NCBI RefSeq assembly: GCF_014279835.1
Contig: NZ_CP047942.1
Coordinates: 2,046,001 to 2,110,000, forward strand
Source: Synechococcus sp. MVIR-18-1
GTDB lineage: Bacteria; Cyanobacteriota; Cyanobacteriia; PCC-6307; Cyanobiaceae
Reading direction: 5' to 3'
DNA length: 64,000 nucleotides
The notes under the pieces are model-generated. The model saw only the letters and a program-made list of their open reading frames with translations. It had not been told where the DNA came from and ran no database searches. Every line of letters begins with the position of its first letter. The stretch's first letter is position 1. Positions 23,029 through 32,755 of the stretch are shown piece after piece. The translations under genes and the position numbers were made by a program.

Positions 23029-24942
23029 ATGTCTCTGCAACAGCCCCTGCCCGCCACAACCGCGCTCGGACGCACTCCGGTGCTGCGAGCTCCGCAACTC
23101 CTTGGCGATTGGGTGCTCTGGCTCGAGCAGCGGCCCCACGAAAAAGGCCGCACCACAGCATTCATTCGCCGCTGGGGGGAGACAGAAACCACACCCCTGG
23201 AACTCACGCCAACGCCAATTAATTTGCGCAGCAGAGTGCACGACTACGGGGGAGCGCCGCTGACGGCGACCCTCACGGCAGAAACACTCCAGCTGGTTTG
23301 GGTCGATGACAACGACGGTTGCCTCTGGTTCCAAGCCTGGACAGGCCTGGATGGGGCTAACGCCCAATCGCTGCAAGCCATAGCCAGCCCCCAACGGCTC
23401 ACCTCCCCCAGCGACAGCGCGCTGGGGGGCGGCGTGATCGACCATGCCCGATCTCGATGGTTGGGCGTCATCGAGGAGGCCGGTTGTGATCGCTTGGTGA
23501 GCGTGGACCTTGATCAACGCAATCAAACCCCTGTTGTCGTGCATCAGCCGGCTGATTTCGCGGGCTATCTCGCCCTCAGCGCAGACGGAGCCCAGCTTGC
23601 CTGGGTGGAATGGCGGCAACCCTCCATGCCCTGGGATTGCTCCCAGCTGGTTGTGGCGCGGCTTAAGACCTCTGGAGCACTGGAGGATTGCCACATGATC
23701 GCCGGCGGTGAACCTTCACAGCCTCAGGGGATCTCAGTGTTTCAACCCCAATGGCTGCCGGATGGAAGCCTCGTCGTAGCTGAGGACAGCAGCGGCTGGT
23801 GGAATCTGATGCGCCATCCCAGCGCCGAGAACTTCAGCAGCCACTGGCAACGTCTCTGGCCGATGGCCAAGGAGACGGCCATGCCCCAGTGGGTGTTTGG
23901 GATGAGTACCACCGCTTGGGATGGGGACAAGCTCTTAGCTGCCGTCTGCGATCAAGGTGAATGGCAGTTGCAACGACTTGGGCTCGACGGCTCTGCAGAG
24001 AGGGTGGAACAACCCTTCAACGATCTCGCCGATCTGAACGCATCCAATGGCAGGGCTGTTGCCATCACAAGCAACAGCACCACAGGCCAAGGGCTTCTGG
24101 AGCTCGACTTGGGCTTAGGAACCTGGAAACACACTCCAGCCGCCGCTGCAGCCATGGAGGTCAACGAGATCAGCGTGGCCCAGTCGTTGTGGTTTGACGG
24201 GTCTGGCGGGCAACGCACCCATGCCTGGTACTACCCCCCAAGCGGGGGAGCAGATGCATCATCCCCCCTGCTGGTGAAAAGTCACAGCGGGCCTTCGTCG
24301 ATGGCCCGCCGCGGCCTCAGCCTCGCGATTCAGTTCTGGACCTCCCGGGGCTGGGGAGTGGTGGACGTGAATTACGGGGGGTCCACAGGATTTGGCCGGT
24401 CCTACCGAAACAGGCTGCAGGGGGGTTGGGGCGTGGTGGATGTCAACGATTGCGCAGCAGCAGCCAAAACCTTGATTGCTGCGAAGCATGCCGATCCGAA
24501 TCGCATCGCCATCGAAGGAGGAAGCGCCGGTGGCTTCACCACGCTGGCCTGCCTCTGCTTCACCGATGTCTTCCGCGCTGGTGCCTGCCGCTATGCCGTG
24601 AGCGATCCCAGCGCTTTAGCCACCGAGACCCATCGCTTTGAAGCCCGCTATCTCGATGGACTGATCGGCCCCTGGCCCCAGGAGCGGGATCTTTATGAGC
24701 AGCGATCGCCGCTGCGCCATGCACAACAGATCCGCTGTCCTGTGATCTTTTTCCAGGGCCTCAAAGACAAGGTCGTCCTGCCACAGCAAACCGAACGCAT
24801 GGCCGATGCCTTACGCCGCAATGCCATCCCAGTGGAAGTGCACACGTTCCCTGAGGAAGGTCATGGCTTCCGAGATAGCAGCGTGCAGGTAGCCGTTTTG
24901 GAGGCAACAGAGCGCTTTTTCCGGCAACACCTCAATTGTTAG
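23029..24942 (+). CDS. S9-family (prolyl oligopeptidase-type) serine peptidase
   Basis: The 637-aa protein has an N-terminal seven-bladed propeller-like region (TolB-like repeats) and a C-terminal alpha/beta-hydrolase peptidase domain. The nucleophile elbow is GGSAGGFTT at around residue 500, and the catalytic His is in EEGHGFRD near the C-terminus. The Asp lies in the QGLKDKVVLP segment. Such enzymes cleave short peptides, often after proline or acylated residues; the exact specificity is unknown. The gene converges with the class II aldolase, with an 11-bp overlap of the two 3' ends. Confidence 0.92.
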   Translation: MSLQQPLPATTALGRTPVLRAPQLLGDWVLWLEQRPHEKGRTTAFIRRWGETETTPLELTPTPINLRSRVHDYGGAPLTATLTAETLQLVWVDDNDGCLWFQAWTGLDGANAQSLQAIASPQRLTSPSDSALGGGVIDHARSRWLGVIEEAGCDRLVSVDLDQRNQTPVVVHQPADFAGYLALSADGAQLAWVEWRQPSMPWDCSQLVVARLKTSGALEDCHMIAGGEPSQPQGISVFQPQWLPDGSLVVAEDSSGWWNLMRHPSAENFSSHWQRLWPMAKETAMPQWVFGMSTTAWDGDKLLAAVCDQGEWQLQRLGLDGSAERVEQPFNDLADLNASNGRAVAITSNSTTGQGLLELDLGLGTWKHTPAAAAAMEVNEISVAQSLWFDGSGGQRTHAWYYPPSGGADASSPLLVKSHSGPSSMARRGLSLAIQFWTSRGWGVVDVNYGGSTGFGRSYRNRLQGGWGVVDVNDCAAAAKTLIAAKHADPNRIAIEGGSAGGFTTLACLCFTDVFRAGACRYAVSDPSALATETHRFEARYLDGLIGPWPQERDLYEQRSPLRHAQQIRCPVIFFQGLKDKVVLPQQTERMADALRRNAIPVEVHTFPEEGHGFRDSSVQVAVLEATERFFRQHLNC

Positions 24943-25606
24943 AGGCTTGGCCATATCCCAACCCACGGAACTGGCGATGCACCTCTTCCATTTGTAATGA
25001 CGACAACAGCGGCGGCTCCCCGAGCTGCAGAGCTTGCAAATACATCTGTGCCAGCGTTTCCACCTCAACGGCAATCTTCAGCGCCTGATCAAGATCCCGT
25101 CCCAAACTGACCAATCCATGGTGAGCCAGCAAACAGGCCTGGCGGTCCTGCAGAGCTTGCACCGTATGGGCCGACAGTTCTGCGGTGCCGAAGGTGGCAT
25201 AGGGAGCACAACGAATGTCGTCACCACCAGCCGCTGCTGTCATGTAGTGGAACGGTGGAATCCCCCGGTCATGGCAGGCCAGCGCGGTTGCATGAATGGG
25301 ATGGCAATGCAACACCGCCATGGCATCGGGCCGATCAGCGAAGACATCGGCATGCAATCGCCACTCTGAAGACGGTCTGCGCTCATGACCAGGGAGCCCG
25401 CTTGGCAAAGGTTGGCCGCAAAAATCGATTGCCACCAGATCCTCCGGCTCCATCAGGTCGTAGGCCAAGGAGCTGGGGGTCACCAGCAATCCCCCCTCAA
25501 TCCGCAGCGACAGGTTGCCGGATGTGCCCTGATTCAAGCCGCTGCTGTTCATGGCACGGGCGACGTCCACGAGCTCACAGCGCAACGCCCGATCGTTCTC
25601 GTTCAT
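24932..25606 (-). CDS. Class II aldolase/adducin-family protein, probable MtnB-like dehydratase
   Basis: The protein contains the zinc-binding HCHPIHATALA motif and a second His motif in LLAHHGLVSLG, both typical of class II aldolases, with an N-terminal GNLSLRIEGG and Asn/Ser phosphate-binding loop. Adjacent mtnA makes a methylthioribulose-1-phosphate dehydratase (MtnB-type) role likely, the next step in methionine salvage. Fuculose- or ribulose-phosphate aldolase roles are alternatives. The ATG at 25606 leaves 13 bp after the mtnA stop; an in-frame ATG at 25627 would overlap it. Its 3' end overlaps the S9 peptidase gene. Confidence 0.82.
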   Translation of the reverse strand: MNENDRALRCELVDVARAMNSSGLNQGTSGNLSLRIEGGLLVTPSSLAYDLMEPEDLVAIDFCGQPLPSGLPGHERRPSSEWRLHADVFADRPDAMAVLHCHPIHATALACHDRGIPPFHYMTAAAGGDDIRCAPYATFGTAELSAHTVQALQDRQACLLAHHGLVSLGRDLDQALKIAVEVETLAQMYLQALQLGEPPLLSSLQMEEVHRQFRGLGYGQASNN

Positions 25607-25619
25607 CCCTCTCCCTGAA

Positions 25620-26732
25620 TCAGCCACGGTTGTAGAGCTCCTTCAGGCAAACTTCACTGGCCTTCGCTACGCCACGGTCGGTGATCAGAGCCGTGACAAG
25701 CCGCGCCGGGGTGACGTCGAACGCCGGATTAAACCCGGCACAACCATCAGGCGTGAGCTGCACGCTCACAATTTCACCAGCCGACTCCCCAGTGATGACC
25801 CGCCCCTGAATGGCGGTCACTTCCTCAGCGGAACGCGCCTCAATCGGGATCTCTGCCACCCCATCCGCAAGGCGCCAGTCGATCGTGGACGTCGGCAGGG
25901 CGACATAAAAGGGAACGTTGTTGTCGTGAGCCGCCAGAGCCTTGAGGTAGGTGCCAACTTTGTTGCACACATCGCCGCAGCGCGTGGTTCGATCCGTCCC
26001 AACGATCACAGCATCCACCTGGCCATGCTGCATCAGGTGACCACCTGCGTTATCCACGATCACGGTGTGCGACACACCCTCACGCGCCAACTCATAGGCC
26101 GTGAGCGATGCCCCTTGATTGCGCGGCCGGGTCTCATCCACCCAAACATGAATGTTCAACCCGGCGCGATGGGCCTTATAAATCGGCGCCAACGCCGTTC
26201 CCCAGTCAACGGTCGCCAACCAGCCCGCATTGCAGTGGGTGAGCACCTGAAGCGGCTCATTTCGCCGTTCACGCGGTCGCTGCTCTGCCAGCGTTCGGAA
26301 TAGATCGAGGCCATGCTCCCCAATCGCCTCGCACATCGCCACATCTTCATCAGCAATCAGCGCCGCCTCCCGCCGAGCCGCTGCCGCTCGCTCCGCTTCC
26401 GGCAACGGTTGCACCAAATCACGAACCCGTTCCAAAGCCCAACGCAGGTTCACGGCTGTGGGGCGACTGGCGTTGAGCTGATCAAAGGCTTGGGCCAAGC
26501 CCGCATCGCTGGCGTCGTCTTGAAGCGCGAGCATTAAGCCATAGGCGCCTGTCACCCCAATTAATGGCGCACCCCGCACCACCATCGTGCTGATCGCATC
26601 TGCCGCCTGATCACAACGCGTCAGCGTTCGGGTGATCAGGCGATGGGGCAACAGGGTTTGATCGATCACACCCACGGAGCGCTGATCGGCTTCAAGCCAA
26701 ATCGTCCGCCAGGCCTGGCCATCAATGTTCAT
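25620..26732 (-). CDS. mtnA: S-methyl-5-thioribose-1-phosphate isomerase
   Basis: The 370-aa protein is the MtnA isomerase of the methionine salvage pathway, which recycles the methylthioadenosine made in polyamine and other SAM-using reactions. The active-site Cys is in HCNAGWLATV. The catalytic Asp is in GTDRTTRCGDVCNKVGT, and MVVRGAPLIGVTGAYG is the phosphate-binding start. The translated protein fits the usual family length when started at ATG 26732, and earlier in-frame ATGs extend into the promoter. It is upstream of the class II aldolase in what looks like a two-gene salvage operon. Confidence 0.95.
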   Translation of the reverse strand: MNIDGQAWRTIWLEADQRSVGVIDQTLLPHRLITRTLTRCDQAADAISTMVVRGAPLIGVTGAYGLMLALQDDASDAGLAQAFDQLNASRPTAVNLRWALERVRDLVQPLPEAERAAAARREAALIADEDVAMCEAIGEHGLDLFRTLAEQRPRERRNEPLQVLTHCNAGWLATVDWGTALAPIYKAHRAGLNIHVWVDETRPRNQGASLTAYELAREGVSHTVIVDNAGGHLMQHGQVDAVIVGTDRTTRCGDVCNKVGTYLKALAAHDNNVPFYVALPTSTIDWRLADGVAEIPIEARSAEEVTAIQGRVITGESAGEIVSVQLTPDGCAGFNPAFDVTPARLVTALITDRGVAKASEVCLKELYNRG

Positions 26733-26786
26733 GGTCGAAACGCGCCAGTTCTCCGGAACAATTGTTCTACCACTCACGTTTGCTGA

Positions 26787-27314
26787 TCAAATCGGTCGAT
26801 ATCCAAACCAGTCAGGCACCTGGTGCTGACTTTCACCATCGAGCTGGCGATGGAGATGCACATACACACTGTTGCTCTCTGTCAAAGACAACTGTTCAAT
26901 CGCCAAACAATCATCCACGGAACTGAGATCGTCCTTGTGCTGCTCAAGCGCATCCAGCAACCAGCGCTTCTTGGCTGCTGATTTAGCGGCTTGCAGCGAA
27001 GGGGCCACCACAAGTCCAATGTGATGCAATTCCGCAAGCGAATCGGGTTGATAGCCCCCGAGGTTGACGAACCACAGCCGCTGCTTCTCGGAAGGAGGCT
27101 CCCGCTCAAGGGTGACGCGCCAGCCATCAATGCAATGCACGGCCATGTAGCTGTCGAGATGCAACCCACGACGGCGACCAAACCACTGCCGACGAAGCTC
27201 GGGATAGGTGTCCTCGATGCAGCGGCCGACCACAAACCTCACATCGTGAAGCTCAATCAAACTTCGATCCGTGCGCCCACCAAGGACAACCAAAAACAAG
27301 GTGGACTGTTCCAA
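26787..27314 (-). CDS. DUF1543-type protein
   Basis: The 175-aa protein has two copies of a related beta-alpha pattern. The first copy includes VVLGGRTDRSLIELHDVRFVVG and the second WFVNLGGYQPDSLAELHHI; both have a G-G-x-x-x-D-S-L-x-E-L-H core. This double arrangement is the DUF1543 family. No function is established. It begins with a TTG codon at 27314 and is not tightly linked to mtnA or sufS, which flank it on the same strand with short gaps. Confidence 0.75.
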   Translation of the reverse strand: MEQSTLFLVVLGGRTDRSLIELHDVRFVVGRCIEDTYPELRRQWFGRRRGLHLDSYMAVHCIDGWRVTLEREPPSEKQRLWFVNLGGYQPDSLAELHHIGLVVAPSLQAAKSAAKKRWLLDALEQHKDDLSSVDDCLAIEQLSLTESNSVYVHLHRQLDGESQHQVPDWFGYRPI

Positions 27315-27333
27315 GCGCTAACGGGGAGCGGAG

Positions 27334-28602
27334 CTAGCCATGCTCACGAAAAAAGCTGATCACACTGACGAGCTCATCAGCGAACCGATCAATCTCAGCA
27401 TGCGTTGTACAAAAACTAAGGCTCGCGCGAGCTGATCCGGTCACGCCATACAGCCGGTGCAGCGGTTGGCAGCAATGGTGACCACTACGAATACAAACAC
27501 CGGAGAGATCAAGCATCGCGGCGATGTCATTGGCATGAACACCCTCCACCACAAACGTGGCCAGGGCTCCTCGATCAGGCTGCTGCTCTGGCGTGGGACC
27601 AAGAATGCTCAGGCCATCGATCGATTGAAGCCGGCCAAACAGATGGGTGGTGAGCTCCGCCTCCCAGGCCTGAATCGCATCGAGTCCAAGGGTTTGCAAA
27701 TAAGTAATTGCAGCACCCATGCCGATCGCTTCACCAATAGCTGGTGTGCCCGCTTCAAACTTATGAGGGAGTTCCGCCCAGGTGCTGTGATCCAAGAACA
27801 CCTCTTGAATCATCTCGCCACCACCAAGGAAGGGTGGCATCCCCATCAAGGTTTGCTCCGATGCCCATAGAAACCCCATTCCGGTGGGGCCACATAGCTT
27901 GTGAGAGGAGCCCACAAGGAAATCAGCCCCGAGACTCTGCACGGCAATGGATTTGTGAGCCAGGCTTTGGCAAGCGTCCACCAAAACCTTGGCACCCACC
28001 GCATGGGCGAGGGTTGCAATCTCTTCAATCGGGTTGCAGCAGCCAAGAGTGTTGCTGATGTGGACCAAGCTCACCAAGCGCGTTTTCTCCGAGAGCTGAT
28101 CGCGCAAGTCGGCGAGGTCGAGGGTGCCTTCAGGGGTCACACCCACATGCCTGAGTACGCAACCGGTGCGCTCAGCGAGCAACTGCCAAGGCACCAAGTT
28201 GCTGTGGTGCTCCATCACGGTGAGCAGCACCTCATCACCGGCCTTCAGCTGGGCATCACCCCAACTGCGCGCCACCAGATTGATGGCTTCCGTCGCATTG
28301 CGGGTGAACACAATCTCCTTTGAACTCGATGCACCGATCAAGCCAGCGGTCGTGGCACGAGCCGCTTCAAACGACTCCGTCGCACGTGCGCTGAGCTGGT
28401 GGGCACCTCGATGCACATTGGCGTTGTCGCAGGCGTAGTAATGCTGAATCGCGTCGAGCACCACATGAGGCTTCTGACTGGTGGCCGCATGATCCAAATA
28501 GATCAGGGGCTGACCAGAACTTGAAACCTGATCAAGGATCGGGAAGTCGGCACGCACTCGCTCCGCAAGGGTAACGGCAGCGTTACGGGGAAGTGTCGTC
28601 AT
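27334..28602 (-). CDS. sufS: Cysteine desulfurase SufS
   Basis: The 422-aa PLP enzyme provides sulfur for Fe-S clusters. The PLP-binding Lys is in GSSHKLCGP, and the persulfide-forming Cys lies in CIRSGHHCCQPLH near the C-terminus. The N-terminal YLDHAATSQKP is typical of SufS. It is the last gene of sufB-C-D-S; its ATG overlaps the sufD stop by four bases. No sufE or sufU is seen next to it. Confidence 0.97.
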   Translation of the reverse strand: MTTLPRNAAVTLAERVRADFPILDQVSSSGQPLIYLDHAATSQKPHVVLDAIQHYYACDNANVHRGAHQLSARATESFEAARATTAGLIGASSSKEIVFTRNATEAINLVARSWGDAQLKAGDEVLLTVMEHHSNLVPWQLLAERTGCVLRHVGVTPEGTLDLADLRDQLSEKTRLVSLVHISNTLGCCNPIEEIATLAHAVGAKVLVDACQSLAHKSIAVQSLGADFLVGSSHKLCGPTGMGFLWASEQTLMGMPPFLGGGEMIQEVFLDHSTWAELPHKFEAGTPAIGEAIGMGAAITYLQTLGLDAIQAWEAELTTHLFGRLQSIDGLSILGPTPEQQPDRGALATFVVEGVHANDIAAMLDLSGVCIRSGHHCCQPLHRLYGVTGSARASLSFCTTHAEIDRFADELVSVISFFREHG

Positions 28603-29831
28603 GACGTCATCCCTCCCACCTGCAAGCTGTCGCCCAGCCAGCGCTGCGAGCCCTCGAGAGGCAAACGATCCAGCACTTCCTTGCAGTAACCACGCAGCAG
28701 CAGGGCTGCCGCAGAGGACTGCGTAATGCCACGGCTACGCAGATAAAAGAGCTGATCCTCCTGGAGCTGACTCACGGTGGCCCCGTGCGTGCAACGAACG
28801 TCATCGGCCACAATTTCCAACTCGGGCTTGGCATCAACGCGGGCGCGTCCCGACAGCAACAAGTTCCTGCTGAGCTGGGAGGCGTTGGTGCGCTGCGCCG
28901 GCCTCGGCACTTGAATCGCTCCGTTGAAAATACTGTGAGAGCGATCCGCTGCAATCGTTTTTTGCACTTGATCCAGCGTGCCTTCCGGGCCCTCAAAACG
29001 CATCGCGGTATGGACCGCAAACTGCTCATCAGCAGCGGTGACGGAAAGGCCATGAATCGACGTAGAAGCCTGGCCATCCACCTGCACAACACGCGGCTCC
29101 AGCCGTCCAAACGACCAGCCCTGCGACACCGAAACTAGGGAGTAGTGACTCCGTGACTCTTGCTCCACAGCCAGGTTGGCGAGCAGAGACTCTTGGCCTT
29201 CGCCCAAGGCAAGCAAGCCATGGTTCACCTTGGATTCCTGGCCAAGATGAATCTCGAGAAGATGACTGTGGGCAGCCTGACCCTGAGCACTCACAACCTG
29301 GAGAAGCTCAAGCTCTGCTTTTTCCTCAATTAGCAGCAAAACCCTGGTTGGAACCAACATGGCGTTGGCTGCGAGCATGACCAACTCAACCGGTGGAACG
29401 TTGCCACGAATGCGTAACGCCAGAATCTGCTGACTCACTCCGTGGTTGAGCTCCACCGGCCAATCCGACGCGCAACGACAACGGGACAAGGTATGGCCGA
29501 GAGCTTGCTGCAACTCAGCACCTTCAAGCTGCGAAATCCCTGCCGGCAAGGTCACACCCTGCAAGGGATCCAGGCTGCCATCAATCACAAGTCTCAGAGC
29601 CTGCTCAGGAACACGGGGCAAGCTGTCAGCACTTGAGCGATCACTTTTTTGATCTGCAATCGACAGCTGAAACAGCGCCTCAAGGCGCGTGAGATCTGTA
29701 AGCCTCCACGACTCCTGCTTCCTGCTGGGAAAGCCCTGCTCTGACAGAGCCAAGCGTCCCCGGCGCTGAACCGGCTCCAGTGTCCCTGCTGGTGCAGGAA
29801 GCTGCGTCAACCAACCCTCGGGCATCGCCAT
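28599..29831 (-). CDS. sufD: Fe-S cluster assembly scaffold protein SufD
   Basis: The 410-aa protein belongs to the SufBD family of beta-helix scaffolds. It shares with SufB a C-terminal section (CTHGATVSQLQEDQLFYLRS, RGITQSSAAALLLRGYC) that contacts SufB and SufC. The N-terminal half is more divergent, as usual for SufD. It functions in the SufBC2D complex that builds clusters on SufB. It starts one codon after the sufC stop and overlaps sufS at its 3' end. Confidence 0.95.
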   Translation of the reverse strand: MAMPEGWLTQLPAPAGTLEPVQRRGRLALSEQGFPSRKQESWRLTDLTRLEALFQLSIADQKSDRSSADSLPRVPEQALRLVIDGSLDPLQGVTLPAGISQLEGAELQQALGHTLSRCRCASDWPVELNHGVSQQILALRIRGNVPPVELVMLAANAMLVPTRVLLLIEEKAELELLQVVSAQGQAAHSHLLEIHLGQESKVNHGLLALGEGQESLLANLAVEQESRSHYSLVSVSQGWSFGRLEPRVVQVDGQASTSIHGLSVTAADEQFAVHTAMRFEGPEGTLDQVQKTIAADRSHSIFNGAIQVPRPAQRTNASQLSRNLLLSGRARVDAKPELEIVADDVRCTHGATVSQLQEDQLFYLRSRGITQSSAAALLLRGYCKEVLDRLPLEGSQRWLGDSLQVGGMTS

Positions 29832-29833
29832 CG

Positions 29834-30622
29834 TTAGGCCACCCCCTCGGCCGCGAGCTGCTGATCCACCCAGTCGTAACCAATTTTTTCCAACTCCAGA
29901 GCCAATTCACTACCCCCGGTTCGCAAGATGCGACCAGCCCCCATCACATGCACGTAGTCCGGAGTGATCTCATCCAAAAGCCGCTGATAGTGAGTGATCA
30001 GCAACGTGCAGTTGTCGGGACTCGCCAACTCATTCACACCTCCAGCAACGATGCGCAAGGCATCAATGTCAAGCCCAGAGTCGGTTTCATCGAGGATCGC
30101 AACCACGGGATCCAGCAGAGCCATCTGAAGAATCTCATTGCGCTTTTTCTCCCCACCAGAGAAACCCTCATTCACGCTGCGCTCAAGAAACGCAGGGTCC
30201 ATTTGCACCACTTGCAAGCGGTTACGCACGTGATCATCGAAATCAAACGTGTCAAATTCTTCCTTCCCTTGCTTCTCGCGCCGGGCATTTGTGGAGACCC
30301 GGAGAAACTCAAGATTGCTGACTCCAGGGATCTCAATCGGGTACTGGAATCCCAAGAACACGCCAAGTCGAGAGCGCTCTTCAGGCTCCAACTCAAGAAG
30401 GTCACGACCGAGGTAACGCACAGACCCAGACGTCACGCGGTAGGCGGGATGACCAGCCAAAACCTTGGACAACGTGCTCTTCCCGCTTCCGTTACGCCCC
30501 ATCACGGCGTGAATCTCACCGGCTTTCACCTGCAGGTTCACCCCATTCAGGATCGGCTTGTCCTCCACGGACGCATGCAGATCATTGATTTCAAGGAGAA
30601 GCTCGGCGTCGGGACGAATCAC
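29834..30622 (-). CDS. sufC: Fe-S cluster assembly ATPase SufC
   Basis: The 262-aa ABC-type ATPase energises SufBD. Walker A is [16 protein letters not shown], the signature is [14 protein letters not shown], and Walker B is [15 protein letters not shown]. The ETDSG variant after Walker B is the hallmark of SufC (most ABC proteins have EPTSA). GTG is the start codon. It lies downstream of sufB with a 50-bp gap. Confidence 0.97.
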   Translation of the reverse strand: MIRPDAELLLEINDLHASVEDKPILNGVNLQVKAGEIHAVMGRNGSGKSTLSKVLAGHPAYRVTSGSVRYLGRDLLELEPEERSRLGVFLGFQYPIEIPGVSNLEFLRVSTNARREKQGKEEFDTFDFDDHVRNRLQVVQMDPAFLERSVNEGFSGGEKKRNEILQMALLDPVVAILDETDSGLDIDALRIVAGGVNELASPDNCTLLITHYQRLLDEITPDYVHVMGAGRILRTGGSELALELEKIGYDWVDQQLAAEGVA

Positions 30623-30672
30623 GTCAGAAGAAAACGAAGAAAAAAACGAGTATTAAAAGTTTGGCGCTGGGA

Positions 30673-32112
30673 TTAACCCACCGACCCCTCAAGCTTGAGA
30701 GCGAGAAGCTTGTCGGCCTCGGCCGCAAACTCCATGGGGAGTTGGTTGAACACATCCCGACAAAATCCGCTCACCATCATCGAGACGGCTTCTTCGAAGC
30801 CGATGCCACGGCTTTGGAGGTAAAACAGTTGGTCTTCCGACATGCGGCAAGTACTGGCCTCATGTTCGATCGCAGCTTGAGGTTGCTGGGAGCGGATATA
30901 TGGATAAGTGTTTGCTGCAGCCTGATCTCCGATCAGCATCGAATCGCATTGGCTGTAATTTCGAGCACCCTTGGCATTCGGGCCAACTTGAACAAGCCCT
31001 CGATAACTATTGCTTGAGTGACCAGCGCTGATCCCTTTGCTCACGATCGTGGAACGGGTGCGTGGACCGACATGCACCATTTTCGTTCCCGTATCAGCTT
31101 GCTGGCGATTATTCGTGAGCGCCACTGAGTAAAACTCACCCACGGAATCAGCACCTTGCAACACACAACTTGGATATTTCCAGGTGATCGCTGAACCAGT
31201 TTCAACCTGCGTCCAACTGATACGGCTGCGAGCACCTCGGCAGTGGCCACGCTTGGTCACAAAGTTATAGATACCGCCAACACCATTCTCATCACCAGCG
31301 TACCAATTTTGGACCGTGGAATACTTAATCGAAGCATCATCCAAAACGACAAGTTCGACAACAGCAGCATGAAGCTGATTTGTATCGAACATCGGCGCCG
31401 TACAACCTTCCAAATAACTCACCGATGCTCCTTCTTCAGCAACAATCAGCGTGCGCTCAAACTGTCCGGTATCGCCAGAATTAATTCGAAAATATGTAGA
31501 GAGCTCCATTGGACATTCCACACCTTTAGGGATGAATACGAATGATCCATCACTAAAAACGGCAGAATTTAAAGCTGCAAAGTAATTATCATTACTTGGA
31601 ACAACTGAGCCGAGATACTTCTCAATCAACTCGGGATGCTCAGCAACCGCCTCAGTGAAGGAGCAAAACACCACTCCATGTTCAGCAAGCTTTTCTTTGT
31701 AGGTGGTTGCGATCGAAACACTGTCAAAGACAGCATCCACAGCAACATTGCTAAGCCTTTTTTGCTCACTTAGAGGAATCCCCAACTTTTCGAATGTTTC
31801 GAGAAGCTTGGGATCAACTTCATCAAGGCTTTGCTTTTTCTCTTGCTGCTTTGGAGCAGCGTAATAAACAATATCCTGGTAATCAATAGCTTTATAACCC
31901 AATGCAGCCCAGTCAGGCTCTTGCAACTTGAGCCAATGGCGATAGGCCTTGAGCCGGAAATCGAGGAGGAATTCAGGCTCATTCTTCTTAGAAGAAATCA
32001 GTCGCACCACCTCCTCACTAAGACCTTTTGCGATCTTCTCGGTTTCAATGTCAGTAATAAAACCGTACTTGTACGGCTGACTAACAAGATCGCGTGTGGA
32101 GGTACTGGTCAT
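30673..32112 (-). CDS. sufB: Fe-S cluster assembly protein SufB
   Basis: The 479-aa scaffold carries the nascent cluster. It has typical segments such as [31 protein letters not shown]-like [19 protein letters not shown] and the C-terminal [19 protein letters not shown] with the Cys/Glu region important for SufC contact. It begins at ATG 32112 five bases after the ftrC stop; a TTG further up is less likely. It heads the sufBCDS order, with ftrC as the first gene of the unit. Confidence 0.97.
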   Translation of the reverse strand: MTSTSTRDLVSQPYKYGFITDIETEKIAKGLSEEVVRLISSKKNEPEFLLDFRLKAYRHWLKLQEPDWAALGYKAIDYQDIVYYAAPKQQEKKQSLDEVDPKLLETFEKLGIPLSEQKRLSNVAVDAVFDSVSIATTYKEKLAEHGVVFCSFTEAVAEHPELIEKYLGSVVPSNDNYFAALNSAVFSDGSFVFIPKGVECPMELSTYFRINSGDTGQFERTLIVAEEGASVSYLEGCTAPMFDTNQLHAAVVELVVLDDASIKYSTVQNWYAGDENGVGGIYNFVTKRGHCRGARSRISWTQVETGSAITWKYPSCVLQGADSVGEFYSVALTNNRQQADTGTKMVHVGPRTRSTIVSKGISAGHSSNSYRGLVQVGPNAKGARNYSQCDSMLIGDQAAANTYPYIRSQQPQAAIEHEASTCRMSEDQLFYLQSRGIGFEEAVSMMVSGFCRDVFNQLPMEFAAEADKLLALKLEGSVG

Positions 32113-32117
32113 GGACT

Positions 32118-32477
32118 TCAACCTGCCGTGGCGTGAATCGTTTCAGTGCTGATGGTCTGGTCTTCACCGCGGAAAGGATTGTCCTCGGTGAGAAACAACA
32201 TGCAATGGCAATCATTGCGCTCTCGCATTGGCACGCAAGGACAGTTCCAAAAGGCCTGAGACACTTCAGCTTCCTTGTCTTCGTAGTGACGGCATGGGCA
32301 CAGCGCACCACCCAAATCGTCTTTGTGCTTAGCAAGACCCTTTAAAACAACAGCCGTGACGCCGGGATCACTACAAAAGTAGGTTCCGGTCCGTTGGGCG
32401 TACGTTTCGGCAAATTTGCGAATGACCTCAAGGCTTTCAGCTGTCGGCTCTGTGCTGCCAGCGGACGCATCGGACAT
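32118..32477 (-). CDS. ftrC: Ferredoxin-thioredoxin reductase, catalytic chain
   Basis: The 119-aa protein contains the Cys pattern of FTR beta: [19 protein letters not shown] and CHCMLF, which together hold the [4Fe-4S] cluster and the redox disulfide. It links photosynthetic electron flow via ferredoxin to thioredoxin and so controls carbon metabolism. Its location as first gene ahead of sufB is notable: an Fe-S enzyme is co-transcribed with the assembly machinery, presumably under SufR. The ATG at 32477 is chosen because upstream codons lie in the likely promoter. Confidence 0.96.
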   Translation of the reverse strand: MSDASAGSTEPTAESLEVIRKFAETYAQRTGTYFCSDPGVTAVVLKGLAKHKDDLGGALCPCRHYEDKEAEVSQAFWNCPCVPMRERNDCHCMLFLTEDNPFRGEDQTISTETIHATAG

Positions 32478-32561
32478 TGGGCTCAAGGGGGGAAAGAAGA
32501 GGACGTAGTCAGAACGAAAGTCTGAATACACTCCGGTCAGGAGTCAGGCCTAGACCGAGAT

Positions 32562-32581
32562 ACGAAACAAAAGGGTTTCGT
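32562..32581. promoter_or_regulatory. Perfect 7-6-7 palindrome, candidate SufR operator
   Basis: ACGAAAC and GTTTCGT are exact inverse complements separated by six bases, in the divergent gap between ftrC-suf and sufR. SufR of cyanobacteria binds inverted repeats with a six-base spacer, so this is a strong candidate; direct proof is lacking. Confidence 0.65.
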
Positions 32582-32755
32582 TTCTAGGAGACTAAGGCAC
32601 AGATCCATCGTCCGGAGACCCCAGCATTCTGAAGGGGCAGGCACCCGCTGAGCGGACTTCCATCCAATCATTCGTTAACCGAGGCAAAGGCCAGAGGGAA
32701 CTCACACGACGGTTGCGGCCTTCCCGTGGCATCGTGAGTTCAATAGCTTCAATCC

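Noticed and set aside
25551-26303. Long open frame on the plus strand (250 codons)
   Set aside because: It lies antisense to mtnA and the aldolase, whose motifs are clear; the frame has no motifs of its own.
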